Source of the DNA: Butyricicoccus sp.
Lineage (GTDB): Bacteria > Bacillota > Clostridia > Oscillospirales > Butyricicoccaceae
DNA length: 64,000 nucleotides
Assembly: GCA_020025755.1 (NCBI GenBank)
Contig: JAHHRO010000002.1
Span: 24,904 to 88,903 of the forward strand
Direction of reading: 5' to 3'
The notes beneath the pieces were generated by a model that searched no databases, was not told the origin of the DNA, and was given only the letters and a program-made list of their open reading frames with translations. The first letter of the stretch is position 1, and every line of letters begins with the position of its first letter. The position numbers and the translations under genes are program-made. Shown piece after piece: positions 34,296-44,059 of this stretch.

Positions 34296-35294
34296 ATGGC
34301 TGAGGTACTATCCCAAAGTCAGATCGACGCCTTGCTCAGCTCCATGCAGGCGGGCGGGGATGTAGAGACAACAACATCTGACGCGCCAGAAGATAATTAT
34401 AGAAAGTATGACTTTTACAGTCCGAAGAAGTTCACCAAGGATCGACTCAAGATCCTGCAGGGTGTCTATGAAGGATATTGTCGAACGATCACAGCACGCC
34501 TCAACAGTATGATGCGTATGGGGTGTGAACTGTCGGTTGACTCCATCGAGGAGCAGCGTTATTATGAATTCATAAACGCGATCACAGACAATGATGTTTT
34601 AACGTTGATCAATGTCACGCTTCCGGGAAGTCAAGCTGAGAGCACCCCGATCATTTTGCATGCAACAACGCAGATGATGTTGTTTATGATGGATCGTATG
34701 CTGGGATCGGTGAATGAGAAAGCACCAAATATTTCTTACGCATACAATTATACCAGCATCGAGCTGCAGCTTTATGAGTCTATTCTCAGCAAGCTGATCG
34801 AAGCGATGTCAGAAAGCTGGCAAAATTATTTGGATGCTCGGTTTTCTTTGCTGCGTGTTGAGAAGAACCCAACGCTGATGCAGGTCATTGGAATCGATGA
34901 AACAGTCATCATTGTTGGCCTCAATATCGAAATGGGTGAGGTGAGTGGACGTTTTAGCATCTGTCTGCCCGGAACCCTGCTGACCAGTATCTTTAATATC
35001 ATCGCGCGAAGCAATGTCAGTGATGCCATGCTGCCGCGTAATGAAAGGGACAGTCAGGAGATCATGGACAGTGTACGAGATTCCGATATGGAGATCTTAG
35101 CAGAGCTTGGTCAGGTTCAGCTCAGTCTGCGTGATATCTACTATCTGCATGTGGGCGATGTGATCAATCTTGCAAAGCCGAAGGATTCTGATGTCACACT
35201 TTATGTGGAAGGTGAGCCTTGGTTCCTTGGTAAAATGGGAACGCATAAGAATAAAATGGCAGTGAAAATTGATAGTGTCTGGCAAGATGCCTAA
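34296..35294 (+). CDS. fliM: Flagellar motor switch protein FliM
   Basis: FliM forms the C-ring and binds CheY. The 332-residue protein starts with the CheY-binding peptide LSQSQIDALLSSM, continues with the CheC-like middle domain (RTITARLNSMMRMGCELSVDSIEEQRYYEFI, the FliG-binding region) and ends with a FliN-like SpoA domain (ILAELGQVQLSLRDIYYLHVGDVINLAK). ATG 34296 has GAGGAGA upstream. Confidence 0.96.
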   Translation: MAEVLSQSQIDALLSSMQAGGDVETTTSDAPEDNYRKYDFYSPKKFTKDRLKILQGVYEGYCRTITARLNSMMRMGCELSVDSIEEQRYYEFINAITDNDVLTLINVTLPGSQAESTPIILHATTQMMLFMMDRMLGSVNEKAPNISYAYNYTSIELQLYESILSKLIEAMSESWQNYLDARFSLLRVEKNPTLMQVIGIDETVIIVGLNIEMGEVSGRFSICLPGTLLTSIFNIIARSNVSDAMLPRNERDSQEIMDSVRDSDMEILAELGQVQLSLRDIYYLHVGDVINLAKPKDSDVTLYVEGEPWFLGKMGTHKNKMAVKIDSVWQDA

Positions 35295-35323
35295 ATTTCA
35301 AGCCGAATAAAGGAGCGAAACGA

Positions 35324-36661
35324 ATGATGCAACCGCAAAACTTCAGCACGATGGAACTGGATGCTATCGGCGAAGTATTGAATATTAGCCTTGGTTCGTC
35401 AGCTACGGCGGTATCCAATATGCTGAATCGGCGTGTGGATATTACCACGCCAACCGTGCATGTGCTGACTTCCGAAGAATTTGAATTAGGTCGCGTTGAC
35501 CCCGCGGTCGGCGTAGAGATCACCTATGTATCCGGACTTTCCGGCCGAAATATCATGCTGCTGCGCCGTCAGGATGTGCGTGCGGTTGTTGATATTTTGA
35601 TGGGGCAGGAGACCGCAGATGAGGACTTTGTGCTGGATGAACTCAGCATGAGTGCCATCTGTGAGGTCATGAATCAAATGATGGGTGCCTCTGCGACCGC
35701 GTTGTCTGAGTTTTTGGGCAGAATGGTCAATATTTCAACGCCAACGGCATTTGAAATCAAGGATCTGGAATCTTTCCGTACGGATTACTTCCCACATGGC
35801 CATACGATGGTGGTGGTTCGTTTCAAGCTCTCGATCGAGGGTGCGATGGAAAGCGAATTTATGAATGTGATGCCTTGCGAACTTGCGAAGGAACTGATTG
35901 GTGCAATTGGGATTCCGACCGATGATAGCGATGCAGCAGCGTCAGCTCCGGAACCGGCACCAGCACCAGCACCCACGGCACCGGAACCAACACCAGCGGC
36001 ATCTTCAGGCGGCAAACTGAGTCAGGAAGAGATCGAGAAGCTGATGAGCAGCACAGCAGCGGCACCAACACCAGCACCAACACCTGCGCCAGCACCAATG
36101 CAGGCGCAGCCGATGCAGCCGCAAGCTTCTGCGCCGATGATGGGAGCAGCACAAATGGGCACTGTAACACAAACACCAATGGCAGCACCGACAGCAATGC
36201 CGATGGGCAGCGGACAAGTAGACTCTGCACTCATGGCGCAGCTGACGAACCTGATCGCGATGCAGCAGCAGATGCAGCAGCAAATGCAGCAGATGCAGCC
36301 GCAGATGCAGCAGATGCAGCAGGTGCAAGGCAAGATGATCCAACCCGATCAGCCATTTATGCCGCAGTTTGCTTCGGGAGAACCACTGGCAGAGGAACAG
36401 GCACAAAACCTTGACCTGATCATGTCGGTTCCGCTGGAAGTCTCAGTTGAGATCGGACGCACCAAGCGTTTGGTCAAGGATATCTTGGGATTCACGAAGG
36501 GTTCGCTTGTTGTTTTGGATACTTTGGCAGGCGATCAGGTAAAGCTGTTCGTAAATGGACAGTGTGTTGCACGCGGTGATGTGGTCGTTGTCGAGGACAA
36601 TTTCGGCATTCGTGTCACAGAGATCCTGCAAAAACCAGACCTTACTGCGCTCACACGCTAA
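35324..36661 (+). CDS. fliY: Flagellar motor switch phosphatase FliY (FliN-type C-terminus)
   Basis: FliY combines a CheC-like phosphatase with a FliN-like switch domain and removes phosphate from CheY at the motor. In the 445-residue protein, residues 1-200 carry the two phosphatase motifs (ELDAIGEVLNISLGSSATAVSNML and LDELSMSAICEVMNQMMGASATALSEFL). Residues 205-360 form an unusually long Ala/Pro- then Met/Gln-rich linker. The last 85 form the SpoA/FliN domain (VSVEIGRTKRLVKDIL, DQVKLFVNGQCVARGDVVVVE). Complete. Confidence 0.95.
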   Translation: MMQPQNFSTMELDAIGEVLNISLGSSATAVSNMLNRRVDITTPTVHVLTSEEFELGRVDPAVGVEITYVSGLSGRNIMLLRRQDVRAVVDILMGQETADEDFVLDELSMSAICEVMNQMMGASATALSEFLGRMVNISTPTAFEIKDLESFRTDYFPHGHTMVVVRFKLSIEGAMESEFMNVMPCELAKELIGAIGIPTDDSDAAASAPEPAPAPAPTAPEPTPAASSGGKLSQEEIEKLMSSTAAAPTPAPTPAPAPMQAQPMQPQASAPMMGAAQMGTVTQTPMAAPTAMPMGSGQVDSALMAQLTNLIAMQQQMQQQMQQMQPQMQQMQQVQGKMIQPDQPFMPQFASGEPLAEEQAQNLDLIMSVPLEVSVEIGRTKRLVKDILGFTKGSLVVLDTLAGDQVKLFVNGQCVARGDVVVVEDNFGIRVTEILQKPDLTALTR

Positions 36662-36744
36662 GGTTTTTACATAAAGAACAACTATTGTAACAATGTTGGC
36701 GCAACCGCTGACAGGGAAAATACAAAAAAGGATGGTTAATAACA

Positions 36745-37104
36745 ATGGCTAAGATTTTACTGGTAGATGACGCAGCATTCATGCGTATGATGGTTAAGGA
36801 TACTTTGACCAAGAATGGGTATACCGATCTGGATGAAGCTGCTGATGGCGCACAGGCAGTTGCAAAGTACGATGAGATCCATCCCGACCTTGTGATCATG
36901 GATATCACCATGCCGAATATGGATGGCTTGGAAGCACTCAAGGCCATTCGTGCAAAAGATCCAAATGCAACGATCGTAATGTGTTCTGCAATGGGTCAGG
37001 AAGCAATGGTAATCGAAGCGATCAAGTCTGGTGCAAAGGACTTTATCGTAAAGCCATTTAAGCCAGAGCGTATCCTCAAGACGGTTACTTCCATTCTCGG
37101 CTAA
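36745..37104 (+). CDS. cheY: Chemotaxis response regulator CheY
   Basis: The 119-residue single receiver domain binds FliM/FliY when phosphorylated. It has the acidic pocket LLVDDAAFMRMM, the phospho-acceptor Asp in LVIMDITMPNMDG (residue about 54), the conserved Thr/Ser position in VMCSAMGQ and Lys in DFIVKPF. Located inside the switch/export gene block, as in Bacillus. Its stop overlaps the start of the next gene by one base. Confidence 0.95.
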   Translation: MAKILLVDDAAFMRMMVKDTLTKNGYTDLDEAADGAQAVAKYDEIHPDLVIMDITMPNMDGLEALKAIRAKDPNATIVMCSAMGQEAMVIEAIKSGAKDFIVKPFKPERILKTVTSILG

Positions 37105-37463
37105 TGGAACTCCTTTGGACACTGGCTGCAGTTGTGATCGTGCTCTATCTGGCATATCAATGCAGCCGGTTTATTGCCGCCCACGGCAGCTTTGCAGGCG
37201 CATCAGGGACTGCGATGCGCTTGCTTAGCCGATTGCCGCTTGCGCAGGACAAGCAGTTGGTCGTTGTCGAGGCAGGTGGGCACTATTGGCTTTTGGGCGT
37301 ATCTCAGGCTGGGATACAGCTTGTAGCAGAGCTGACAGAAGAAGAAGCCATGGGATGCGTCAAGTCGCCGCAGGCAGGTGAGGCGATACCGCAATTCTCT
37401 GAGATCCTGCGGAAAGGGCTGTCCAATCTTGGCAAAAAGGACAAACATGACAAACATGATTAA
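37104..37463 (+). CDS. fliO: Flagellar export gate protein FliO
   Basis: The 119-residue protein has one N-terminal membrane helix (residues about 2-20) and a basic cytoplasmic domain with LLSRLPLAQDKQLVVVEAGGHYWLLGVSQAGIQLVAEL, the FliO/FliZ pattern. FliO helps assemble the FliP ring. It overlaps cheY by one base (TAATG) and lies just before fliP, which supports the call. Confidence 0.9.
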   Translation: MELLWTLAAVVIVLYLAYQCSRFIAAHGSFAGASGTAMRLLSRLPLAQDKQLVVVEAGGHYWLLGVSQAGIQLVAELTEEEAMGCVKSPQAGEAIPQFSEILRKGLSNLGKKDKHDKHD

Positions 37464-37498
37464 CCCCACTTGCTGGGGGAAAGGAAGGCAACGCAACG

Positions 37499-38155
37499 AT
37501 GTCAAGTGCGCTCATCAATGTAAACGGAAATAATGTGCAGACCCTTCAGGTTCTGTTCCTGACGACAGCGATTGCACTGCTTCCGTCCATTGTGATCATG
37601 ATGACCTGCTTTACACGCATTGTGATCTCGCTGTCCTTCCTGCGTACTGCAATGGGCACGCAGGCGACACCGCCCAATAATGTATTGGTCGGCATTGCGC
37701 TGTTTCTGACGCTGTTTATTATGTCTCCGGTGGTCACACAGATCCAAAAAACAGCGTATGAGCCTTACGTTGCAGAACAGATCACTCAGGAAGAGGCACT
37801 CAATCGCGCAAAGATCCCACTGAAAAAGTTCATGCTGACCAACACACAGAAGAGTTCGCTTGATATGTATTTGGAGCTTTCCAAGACAACGATGACCGAA
37901 GATCCAACACAACTTCCGCTGCGTGTGATCGTGCCGGCGTTTATGACGAGTGAACTTAAGGAAGCATTTCGAATCGGATTTTTCCTGTTCATTCCTTTCA
38001 TGCTGATCGATATCATCGTATCATCTACCCTGATGTCGATGGGTATGATCATGTTGCCGCCGGCGACGATCGCAATGCCGTTCAAATTGCTGCTGTTCAT
38101 TTCGATCGACGGCTGGCAGCTGATCTTTTCGACCCTCGCGCGAAGTTTTAACTAA
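37499..38155 (+). CDS. fliP: Flagellar export gate protein FliP
   Basis: FliP forms the core ring of the type III export gate. The 218-residue protein has four membrane segments and the hallmarks FTRIVISLSFLRTAMGTQATPPNNVLVGIALFLTLFIM and the C-terminal IVSSTLMSMGMIMLPPATIAMPFKLLLF. It lacks a cleavable signal peptide, as in Bacillus-type FliP. Followed by fliQ after 24 nt. Confidence 0.96.
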   Translation: MSSALINVNGNNVQTLQVLFLTTAIALLPSIVIMMTCFTRIVISLSFLRTAMGTQATPPNNVLVGIALFLTLFIMSPVVTQIQKTAYEPYVAEQITQEEALNRAKIPLKKFMLTNTQKSSLDMYLELSKTTMTEDPTQLPLRVIVPAFMTSELKEAFRIGFFLFIPFMLIDIIVSSTLMSMGMIMLPPATIAMPFKLLLFISIDGWQLIFSTLARSFN

Positions 38156-38179
38156 TATGGGCACAGGAGGAGGTGCGCA

Positions 38180-38443
38180 ATGACAAATTCACAGGTTATG
38201 GATGTGATGCATTCCGGTATCTTGGTTGCAGTCAAGCTCGCTGGACCAATGCTGATCCTGAGCATGGGTGTCGGTGTATTGATCGCGATCTTGCAGGCGG
38301 CAACGCAGATCCATGAACAGACCTTGTCTTTCGTACCAAAACTCATTTTGATCGCGGTCATACTACTGGTATTTGGCGGTACAATGTTGGAGATCATGCA
38401 AGATTACACCTATGAGCTATTTGCGATGATTTTGAGTAAGTAG
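38180..38443 (+). CDS. fliQ: Flagellar export gate protein FliQ
   Basis: The 87-residue protein has two membrane helices (AVKLAGPMLILSMGVGVLIAILQAATQIHEQTLSFVPKLILIAVILLV) with the conserved Q-A-x-T-Q-I-x-E-Q-T-L-x-F-x-P-K motif between them. ATG 38180 follows GGAGGAGG. Part of the FliPQR complex. Confidence 0.96.
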   Translation: MTNSQVMDVMHSGILVAVKLAGPMLILSMGVGVLIAILQAATQIHEQTLSFVPKLILIAVILLVFGGTMLEIMQDYTYELFAMILSK

Positions 38444-38463
38444 CAGGAAGGAGAGTCTATGGC

Positions 38464-39228
38464 ATGATCGATTGGGCAGAGTGGACGATCCTCACCTATA
38501 TCCTAATGCGCATGAGCGGATTTATCTTGTTGAATCCGCTGATCGGTAGAAACAACGTGCCGGCTTATGTCAAGGCGGGACTGATCTTCGTCCTGACCGT
38601 TGCAATGACTCCGCTGGCACCATCGACAGCCCCTGTGCCTGGGACCATCATTGAATATGCACTGCGGCTGCTATTGGAATTCGGGATCGGCTATGTAGTG
38701 GGCTTTGTGACAAGCCTGTTTTTTTATGTAATCGTAATGACCGGCGAAGTGATCGATATGCAGATGGGTCTCAATATGTCCAAGGTATATGATCCGTCTT
38801 CCAATGTATCCCTTTCTTCGGTAGCATCCTTATTGAATATCCTGTTTATCTTGCTCTTTTTTACAGCAAATGGACATATGACACTGATCCGGATCCTGAT
38901 GACTTCGGGACAGATTGTTCCGTTTGGAGCGGTACAGTTTGGAAATGAATTGGCGCAGAGTATCCTGACACTGTTCACACATTGTACGATCTTGGGTGTC
39001 AAGCTGGCATTTCCGATCTTTGCGGCAGAATTTGTTGGAGAAATGGGAATGGGTATCCTCATGAAGACCATTCCACAGATCAATGTATTTTCCGTTAATG
39101 TTGAACTGAAAGTACTGGTTGGGCTGCTGCTCCTGCTCCTGATGTTTTATCCGATGGGGGATTTCCTCTATAAGATGGGCAGTGAGATGCTGGCTGCCAT
39201 CCAGCAGCAGCTTGTGCTGCTTGGATAG
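38464..39228 (+). CDS. fliR: Flagellar export gate protein FliR
   Basis: FliR completes the FliPQR gate. The 254-residue protein has about six membrane helices and family motifs: MRMSGFILLNPLIGRNNVPAYVKAGLIFVLT, then GFVTSLFFYVIVMTGEVIDMQMGLNMSKVYDP and KLAFPIFAAEFVGEMGMGILMKTIPQINVFSVN. ATG 38464 is used; an out-of-frame ATG lies 5 nt upstream within a tiny ATGGCATGA. Confidence 0.95.
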   Translation: MIDWAEWTILTYILMRMSGFILLNPLIGRNNVPAYVKAGLIFVLTVAMTPLAPSTAPVPGTIIEYALRLLLEFGIGYVVGFVTSLFFYVIVMTGEVIDMQMGLNMSKVYDPSSNVSLSSVASLLNILFILLFFTANGHMTLIRILMTSGQIVPFGAVQFGNELAQSILTLFTHCTILGVKLAFPIFAAEFVGEMGMGILMKTIPQINVFSVNVELKVLVGLLLLLLMFYPMGDFLYKMGSEMLAAIQQQLVLLG

Positions 39229-39268
39229 TATTTTTAGGTGCGCCATAGGACTGGGGGGATGACGAGGC

Positions 39269-40339
39269 ATGGCAGGTGCTGATTCCAAAACCGAAAAAGC
39301 GACCCCTAAGAAACGACGAGACGAACGAAAGAAAGGTAATATTTTTCTAAGCCGTGATATCGTCGTGGTTGCAACCCTGCTTGCTGGCTTTGCCATTATT
39401 CGGGTCGTTTTCCCGATGATCTACCAGAATGCAGCAGCATTTCTTCGTGAGTGCATTGCAATGATCGAACAAAACGGAAAGCTGAATGAGACGATCGCGC
39501 GTGAGCTGGTTGTCCGGTTCTCCTATTTGGTCGCTGTCTGTGCAGGTCCCATGATGGCAACTGCGATCGTTGTAACGATCGTTGCAACGGTAGCACAGAC
39601 AAAACCGATGTTTACTGTAGAAAGTTTGAAGCCAAAGTTTGACAGACTGAGTCTCTTAAAAGGATTTGCTCGTCTGTTCTCGGGAAAAAGTCTGATGGAG
39701 GTACTGAAAGGTATCGTCAAGATCAGTATCCTGCTCTATATGATCTATAGCTTTGTACTCAAGCATCTTACAATGTTTGCAAAGACGCTCGATACAAATC
39801 TGAACTCCTCTACTGCTTACCTTCTGAAGATCGTGATGGATATGATCCTGCAAGTGGGCATGGCGTTCATCGTGATCTCTGCATTTGACTTTTTCTACCA
39901 ATGGTGGAGCTATGAAAAGCAGATCCGCATGAGTAAGCAGGAAATCAAAGAAGAATATAAGCAAACGGAAGGCGATCCCCAGATCAAGGGCAAGATCAAG
40001 GAAATGCAGCGTCGTATGGCACAGAGCCGTATGATGCAGGCCGTTCCGCAGGCGGATGTGGTGGTGAGAAACCCAACCCACTTCGCAGTTGCACTGCGCT
40101 ATGATCTTGAGAAGGATGAGGCTCCGGTCGTTGTTGCGAAAGGAGCCGACCATATCGCGCTGAAGATCGTAGAGATCGCGGAAAACAATCATGTTTCGGT
40201 GGTTGAGAACCGTCCGCTCGCGCGCGCACTTTATGCGCAGACTGAGATCGGACAGCAGATCCCACCCGAGCATTATGGTGCGATCGCTGATATCCTTGTT
40301 TATGTATATAAGCTCAATAACCATAAGCTGATTCAATAA
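39269..40339 (+). CDS. flhB: Flagellar export switch protein FlhB
   Basis: FlhB controls which substrates are exported. In the 356-residue protein the N-terminus is basic (KTEKATPKKRRDERKKG), four membrane helices follow, and the cytoplasmic part carries the self-cleavage site NPTH at about residue 268 (RNPTHFAVALRYD). The hook-length signal from FliK acts here. ATG 39269. Complete family length. Confidence 0.96.
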   Translation: MAGADSKTEKATPKKRRDERKKGNIFLSRDIVVVATLLAGFAIIRVVFPMIYQNAAAFLRECIAMIEQNGKLNETIARELVVRFSYLVAVCAGPMMATAIVVTIVATVAQTKPMFTVESLKPKFDRLSLLKGFARLFSGKSLMEVLKGIVKISILLYMIYSFVLKHLTMFAKTLDTNLNSSTAYLLKIVMDMILQVGMAFIVISAFDFFYQWWSYEKQIRMSKQEIKEEYKQTEGDPQIKGKIKEMQRRMAQSRMMQAVPQADVVVRNPTHFAVALRYDLEKDEAPVVVAKGADHIALKIVEIAENNHVSVVENRPLARALYAQTEIGQQIPPEHYGAIADILVYVYKLNNHKLIQ

Positions 40340-40368
40340 TGTTTTAAACCAATGACCAGGAGACGTGA

Positions 40369-42444
40369 ATGAAAAGACTGTTTGACAATATCATATCGCT
40401 GTTCGTGGTCGTCGTCATCCTGTTCCTGCTGATCCCATTGTCAGCAGGGATGCTGGATGCGATGTTCATCATCAATATTACCCTTTCTCTGATTATTCTG
40501 TTGATCACGATGAACATCAGTGAGGCATTGGAATTTTCCATTTTCCCCTCGCTCTTGCTCATTACGACCTTATTCCGTCTGGGACTGAATATTTCTTCCA
40601 CCCGTCTGATCCTGACGGAGGGCGGCAAAGCAGGTAAGGTCATCGAGGCATTTGGTAACTTCGTAATTCAGGGCAACATCATCGTTGGTGTCCTGATCTT
40701 CCTTATCATTGTTTTGGTACAGTTTATTGTCATCACCAAGGGTGCAGAACGTGTATCCGAAGTTGCCGCACGCTTTACCTTGGACGCTATGCCGGGTAAG
40801 CAGATGGCGATCGATGCGGATCTCAGTTCCGGACTTATCAACGAGCAGGAAGCACGCATCCGTCGTTATAAGGTACAGAAGGAAGCGGACTTTTACGGCG
40901 CAATGGATGGTGCGACAAAGATCGTTAAGGGCGATGCCATCATGTCCATCATCATTACCACGATCAACTTTATTGCCGGTGTCATCATTGGTATGGTACA
41001 GGGCGATATGTCGATCGGTGAAGTGTTCCACATGTATTCGATCGCGACGATCGGTGACGGTCTGGTTTCCCAGCTCCCGGCACTTTTGATCTCTACTGCG
41101 ACCGGTATGATCGTTACCCGTGCGGTATCTGAGGGAAGCCTGAATAAGGACGTCATCAAGCAGTTCATGGCACAGCCGCAGGCTCTGATGATGGCAGGCG
41201 TACTGCTTGCACTGTTTGGTGTGATCCCGAATACCCCTCACTTACAGCTGTTCATTATCGCGGCAGGTCTGATCCTGCTGAGCCGATACAGTGCGAACTC
41301 CATGAAGAAAAGTCAGGAGGAAGCACTTGCGGCAGAGGTGCAGCAGCAGGCCATGGCAGAAGAAATGGAAGCCGCACCGCCGGATGAGGCGGACTTCTAT
41401 AAGGATGTCAACAATGTCTATTCGCTGCTCACAGTCGAGCCGGTCGAAATGGACTTTGGATATAGTTTGATCCCGATGGTAGATGAGTCGAGCGGCGGCA
41501 AGCTGATCAGCCGTATCGTTATTTTCCGAAGGCAGTATGCGCAGGATATGGGTTTTGTTATCCCGTCTGTTCGTCTGCGTGACTCGGCAAGTTTGGGTAC
41601 GAACCAATACGTCATCAAGATCAAGGATGAAGAAGTTGCTCGCGGAGAGATCCTGATCGACTATTATCTGGCACTGGAGCCCTCTAATCCGGCAGGTGAG
41701 ATCGATGGTATTGAGACGATCGAGCCGGCTTATGGTATCCCGTCCAAGTGGATCCTGCCAGAGAATAAGGAAATGGCAGAGATCTATGGATATACGGTCA
41801 TCGACCCACTGTCTGTTATGATGACACACCTGTCCGAAACGATCAAGAAACATACCTATGAGCTTCTGAGCCGTGCTGAGACGATGCAGCTTGTGGAGAC
41901 GATCAAGAGAACGTCTCCGGAGCTTGTGGAAGAAGCATTCCCGAATGTGATCAGTTACGCAGGCTTCCAGAAGATCCTGTCCAATCTGCTCAAGGAAGGC
42001 ATCCCGATCAAGGATCTGGGTACGATTTTGGAGTGTATCATTGAAAGTGCCGCTGTGACACATGATAGTGATATGATCACCGAGAATATCCGTACAGCAC
42101 TCAAGCGCACTATTACAAGACGCTTCTGCGTGGATGGACAGCTGCGCGTGATTACGTTGGATGCGGAGGTCGAACGCGCGATTATTGCGAGCCTGACAAA
42201 GAATGAGCAGGGTGTTTATCTGGCACTCAGTCCGGATCTGCTGCAAAAGATGATCGCACAACTCAGTGAAAGTGTAAAGAAGTTCAATGATCTTTCTCAG
42301 CCGCCGATCATCCTTACGAGCCATATCATTCGTGTGTATCTGGCACGCCTGATCGAGCAGTTCTTCCCAAACATGTATGTACTTTCTTTCAATGAGATCG
42401 TGAATACTGTGCAGATCCAGGCGATCGGGAATATCACGATGTAA
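40369..42444 (+). CDS. flhA: Flagellar export protein FlhA
   Basis: FlhA forms the nine-subunit export ring under the gate. The 691-residue protein has an N-terminal membrane domain with eight helices and the FHIPEP signature region (ITKGAERVSEVAARFTLDAMPGKQMAIDADLSSGLI), then a cytoplasmic four-subdomain part from about residue 340 to the end. No flhF or flhG follows; the sigma factor starts 35 nt downstream. Confidence 0.97.
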   Translation: MKRLFDNIISLFVVVVILFLLIPLSAGMLDAMFIINITLSLIILLITMNISEALEFSIFPSLLLITTLFRLGLNISSTRLILTEGGKAGKVIEAFGNFVIQGNIIVGVLIFLIIVLVQFIVITKGAERVSEVAARFTLDAMPGKQMAIDADLSSGLINEQEARIRRYKVQKEADFYGAMDGATKIVKGDAIMSIIITTINFIAGVIIGMVQGDMSIGEVFHMYSIATIGDGLVSQLPALLISTATGMIVTRAVSEGSLNKDVIKQFMAQPQALMMAGVLLALFGVIPNTPHLQLFIIAAGLILLSRYSANSMKKSQEEALAAEVQQQAMAEEMEAAPPDEADFYKDVNNVYSLLTVEPVEMDFGYSLIPMVDESSGGKLISRIVIFRRQYAQDMGFVIPSVRLRDSASLGTNQYVIKIKDEEVARGEILIDYYLALEPSNPAGEIDGIETIEPAYGIPSKWILPENKEMAEIYGYTVIDPLSVMMTHLSETIKKHTYELLSRAETMQLVETIKRTSPELVEEAFPNVISYAGFQKILSNLLKEGIPIKDLGTILECIIESAAVTHDSDMITENIRTALKRTITRRFCVDGQLRVITLDAEVERAIIASLTKNEQGVYLALSPDLLQKMIAQLSESVKKFNDLSQPPIILTSHIIRVYLARLIEQFFPNMYVLSFNEIVNTVQIQAIGNITM

Positions 42445-42478
42445 GCAGATTGCCTGACTGGGAAGGGGGGCGAGACAC

Positions 42479-43252
42479 ATGTCTGAATGGGAACAAATGA
42501 GTGCAGAAGAATTGGTTGCAGAATACCAGCGTACTGCAAGGCATGAGATCAAGCAGGAGCTGGTCATGCGCTACATCCATGTTGTACGAAGTATTGCACT
42601 GCAAATGCGCGGAGTTTATTTGAATTTTGCGCAGGTTGATGATATGATAAGTGAGGGAGTCATTGCGCTGATGAGCGCAGTCGATAAATTCGACCCCAGC
42701 AAAAACGTAAAGTTTGAAACCTATGTTTCCAAGCGTATCCGCGGTTTGGTCATCGACCTTGCCCGCAGACAGGATTGGGTGTCCCGTGGGGTACGGCGCA
42801 GTGTACGAGAGATCGATCAGATTTCCAACGCCCTGTTCATTGAGCTCGGACGAAACCCGACCGATCAGGAGATCGCGGATCGTATGGGGGTCACGGTGGA
42901 GAAATATCGGCAGATGCTCAGCAAAACCGGACTGTGCAATGTCCTTTCGCTGGAGATGATGTTGGAGGATTCTGCACAGACCACACTTGGGGAACGCCTC
43001 GTTACATCGGATATAGAAGATCAGCCAGAGCTGCATCTTCAAGAAGAAGAACTCAAACAGGCACTGCGAGATGGCATCAATTCCCTGCTGGAAAATGAAC
43101 GCATGGTCGTTTCGCTTTACTATGAGAAAGAACTCAATATGAAAGAGATCGCACAGGTGATGGAAGTCAGTGAACCGCGTATTTCGCAGATCCATGCCAA
43201 TGCGATCCGCAAACTCCGTTCCTATATGGGGCGGTTTATCGCAGATACTTAA
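42479..43252 (+). CDS. fliA: Flagellar sigma factor, sigma-28/SigD type
   Basis: This sigma factor directs late flagellar and chemotaxis genes. The 257-residue protein shows region 2 (VDDMISEGVIALMSAVDKFDPSKNVKFETYVSKRIRG), region 3 (RNPTDQEIADRMGVTVEKYRQML) and region 4 with the helix-turn-helix LNMKEIAQVMEVSEPRISQIHANAIRKLR. ATG 42479. In Firmicutes the equivalent gene is sigD; its position in the long operon makes its expression depend on transcript length or processivity. Confidence 0.95.
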   Translation: MSEWEQMSAEELVAEYQRTARHEIKQELVMRYIHVVRSIALQMRGVYLNFAQVDDMISEGVIALMSAVDKFDPSKNVKFETYVSKRIRGLVIDLARRQDWVSRGVRRSVREIDQISNALFIELGRNPTDQEIADRMGVTVEKYRQMLSKTGLCNVLSLEMMLEDSAQTTLGERLVTSDIEDQPELHLQEEELKQALRDGINSLLENERMVVSLYYEKELNMKEIAQVMEVSEPRISQIHANAIRKLRSYMGRFIADT

Positions 43253-43288
43253 CCTTACAGTAAGCACGATAAGAAAGGAGACGTTCCT

Positions 43289-44044
43289 GTGTTCAAAGGC
43301 TTTTATGATCTGACATCAGGCATGTTATCGCAAACGCGCAATCTGGATGTTATTTCAAACAACATGGGCAATATCAGTACGCCCGGTTACAAGGCAGATA
43401 CTTATATCGATACCACATTTCGTGAAATGATGTTCAGCCGCGTTGGAAATCGGGACAAGACTGGTGCGGAGGAAATCGGACGGCAGACCATGGCTGTTGT
43501 GCCGAGTATGGTCTATACGGACTATGCACATGGATCTCCAGAGGAGACTGGCCAGCCGCTCGACTTTGCGATCAGCGGCGAAGGTTTCTTCCAGATACAG
43601 GGCGAAGATGGAAACTACTTTACAAGATCCGGTTCATTTATTGTAGATAATGACGGATTCCTGACATTGTCGAGTCATGGTCATGTACTCGATCGTAATG
43701 GACAGCCGATCTATCTGGGAACGGATGATATTCAGGTCGATAGCGAAGGCAATATTTTTCGCGGAGATGGAAGCCTGGCAGGGCGTCTGGGAGTATTCGA
43801 TTTTGCGGACGCGTATCAGAACACATTGATCCATGCAGGAGAGGGCGTTTATATGTCTCAGGCACAGGCTCAGCCCGTAGACAGTCCGATACAGTGGAAG
43901 ATCCTGGAAAATTCTAATGTGGATATGGTGCGTGAGATGACGCGAATGATGAGCAGCCAGCGTGCTTTGCAGAGTGCAGCACAGGTACTCAAGATTTACG
44001 ACCAATTGATGACAAAGGCAACGACTGATATTGGTCGTGTATAA
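43289..44044 (+). CDS. flhO: Flagellar rod protein, FlgF/FlhO type
   Basis: The 251-residue protein has the rod-protein N-terminus (FYDLTSGMLSQTRNLDVISNNMGNISTPGYKADTYIDTTF), the central FlgE/F/G strand motif (QPLDFAISGEGFFQIQGEDG) and the C-terminal helix (NVDMVREMTRMMSSQRALQSAAQVLKIYDQLM). It is the first of two adjacent rod-like genes after the sigma factor, the position of flhO in Bacillus. The start is GTG 43289 after AAAGGAG. Confidence 0.88.
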   Translation: MFKGFYDLTSGMLSQTRNLDVISNNMGNISTPGYKADTYIDTTFREMMFSRVGNRDKTGAEEIGRQTMAVVPSMVYTDYAHGSPEETGQPLDFAISGEGFFQIQGEDGNYFTRSGSFIVDNDGFLTLSSHGHVLDRNGQPIYLGTDDIQVDSEGNIFRGDGSLAGRLGVFDFADAYQNTLIHAGEGVYMSQAQAQPVDSPIQWKILENSNVDMVREMTRMMSSQRALQSAAQVLKIYDQLMTKATTDIGRV

Positions 44045-44059
44045 AAGGAGTGAATGGGC

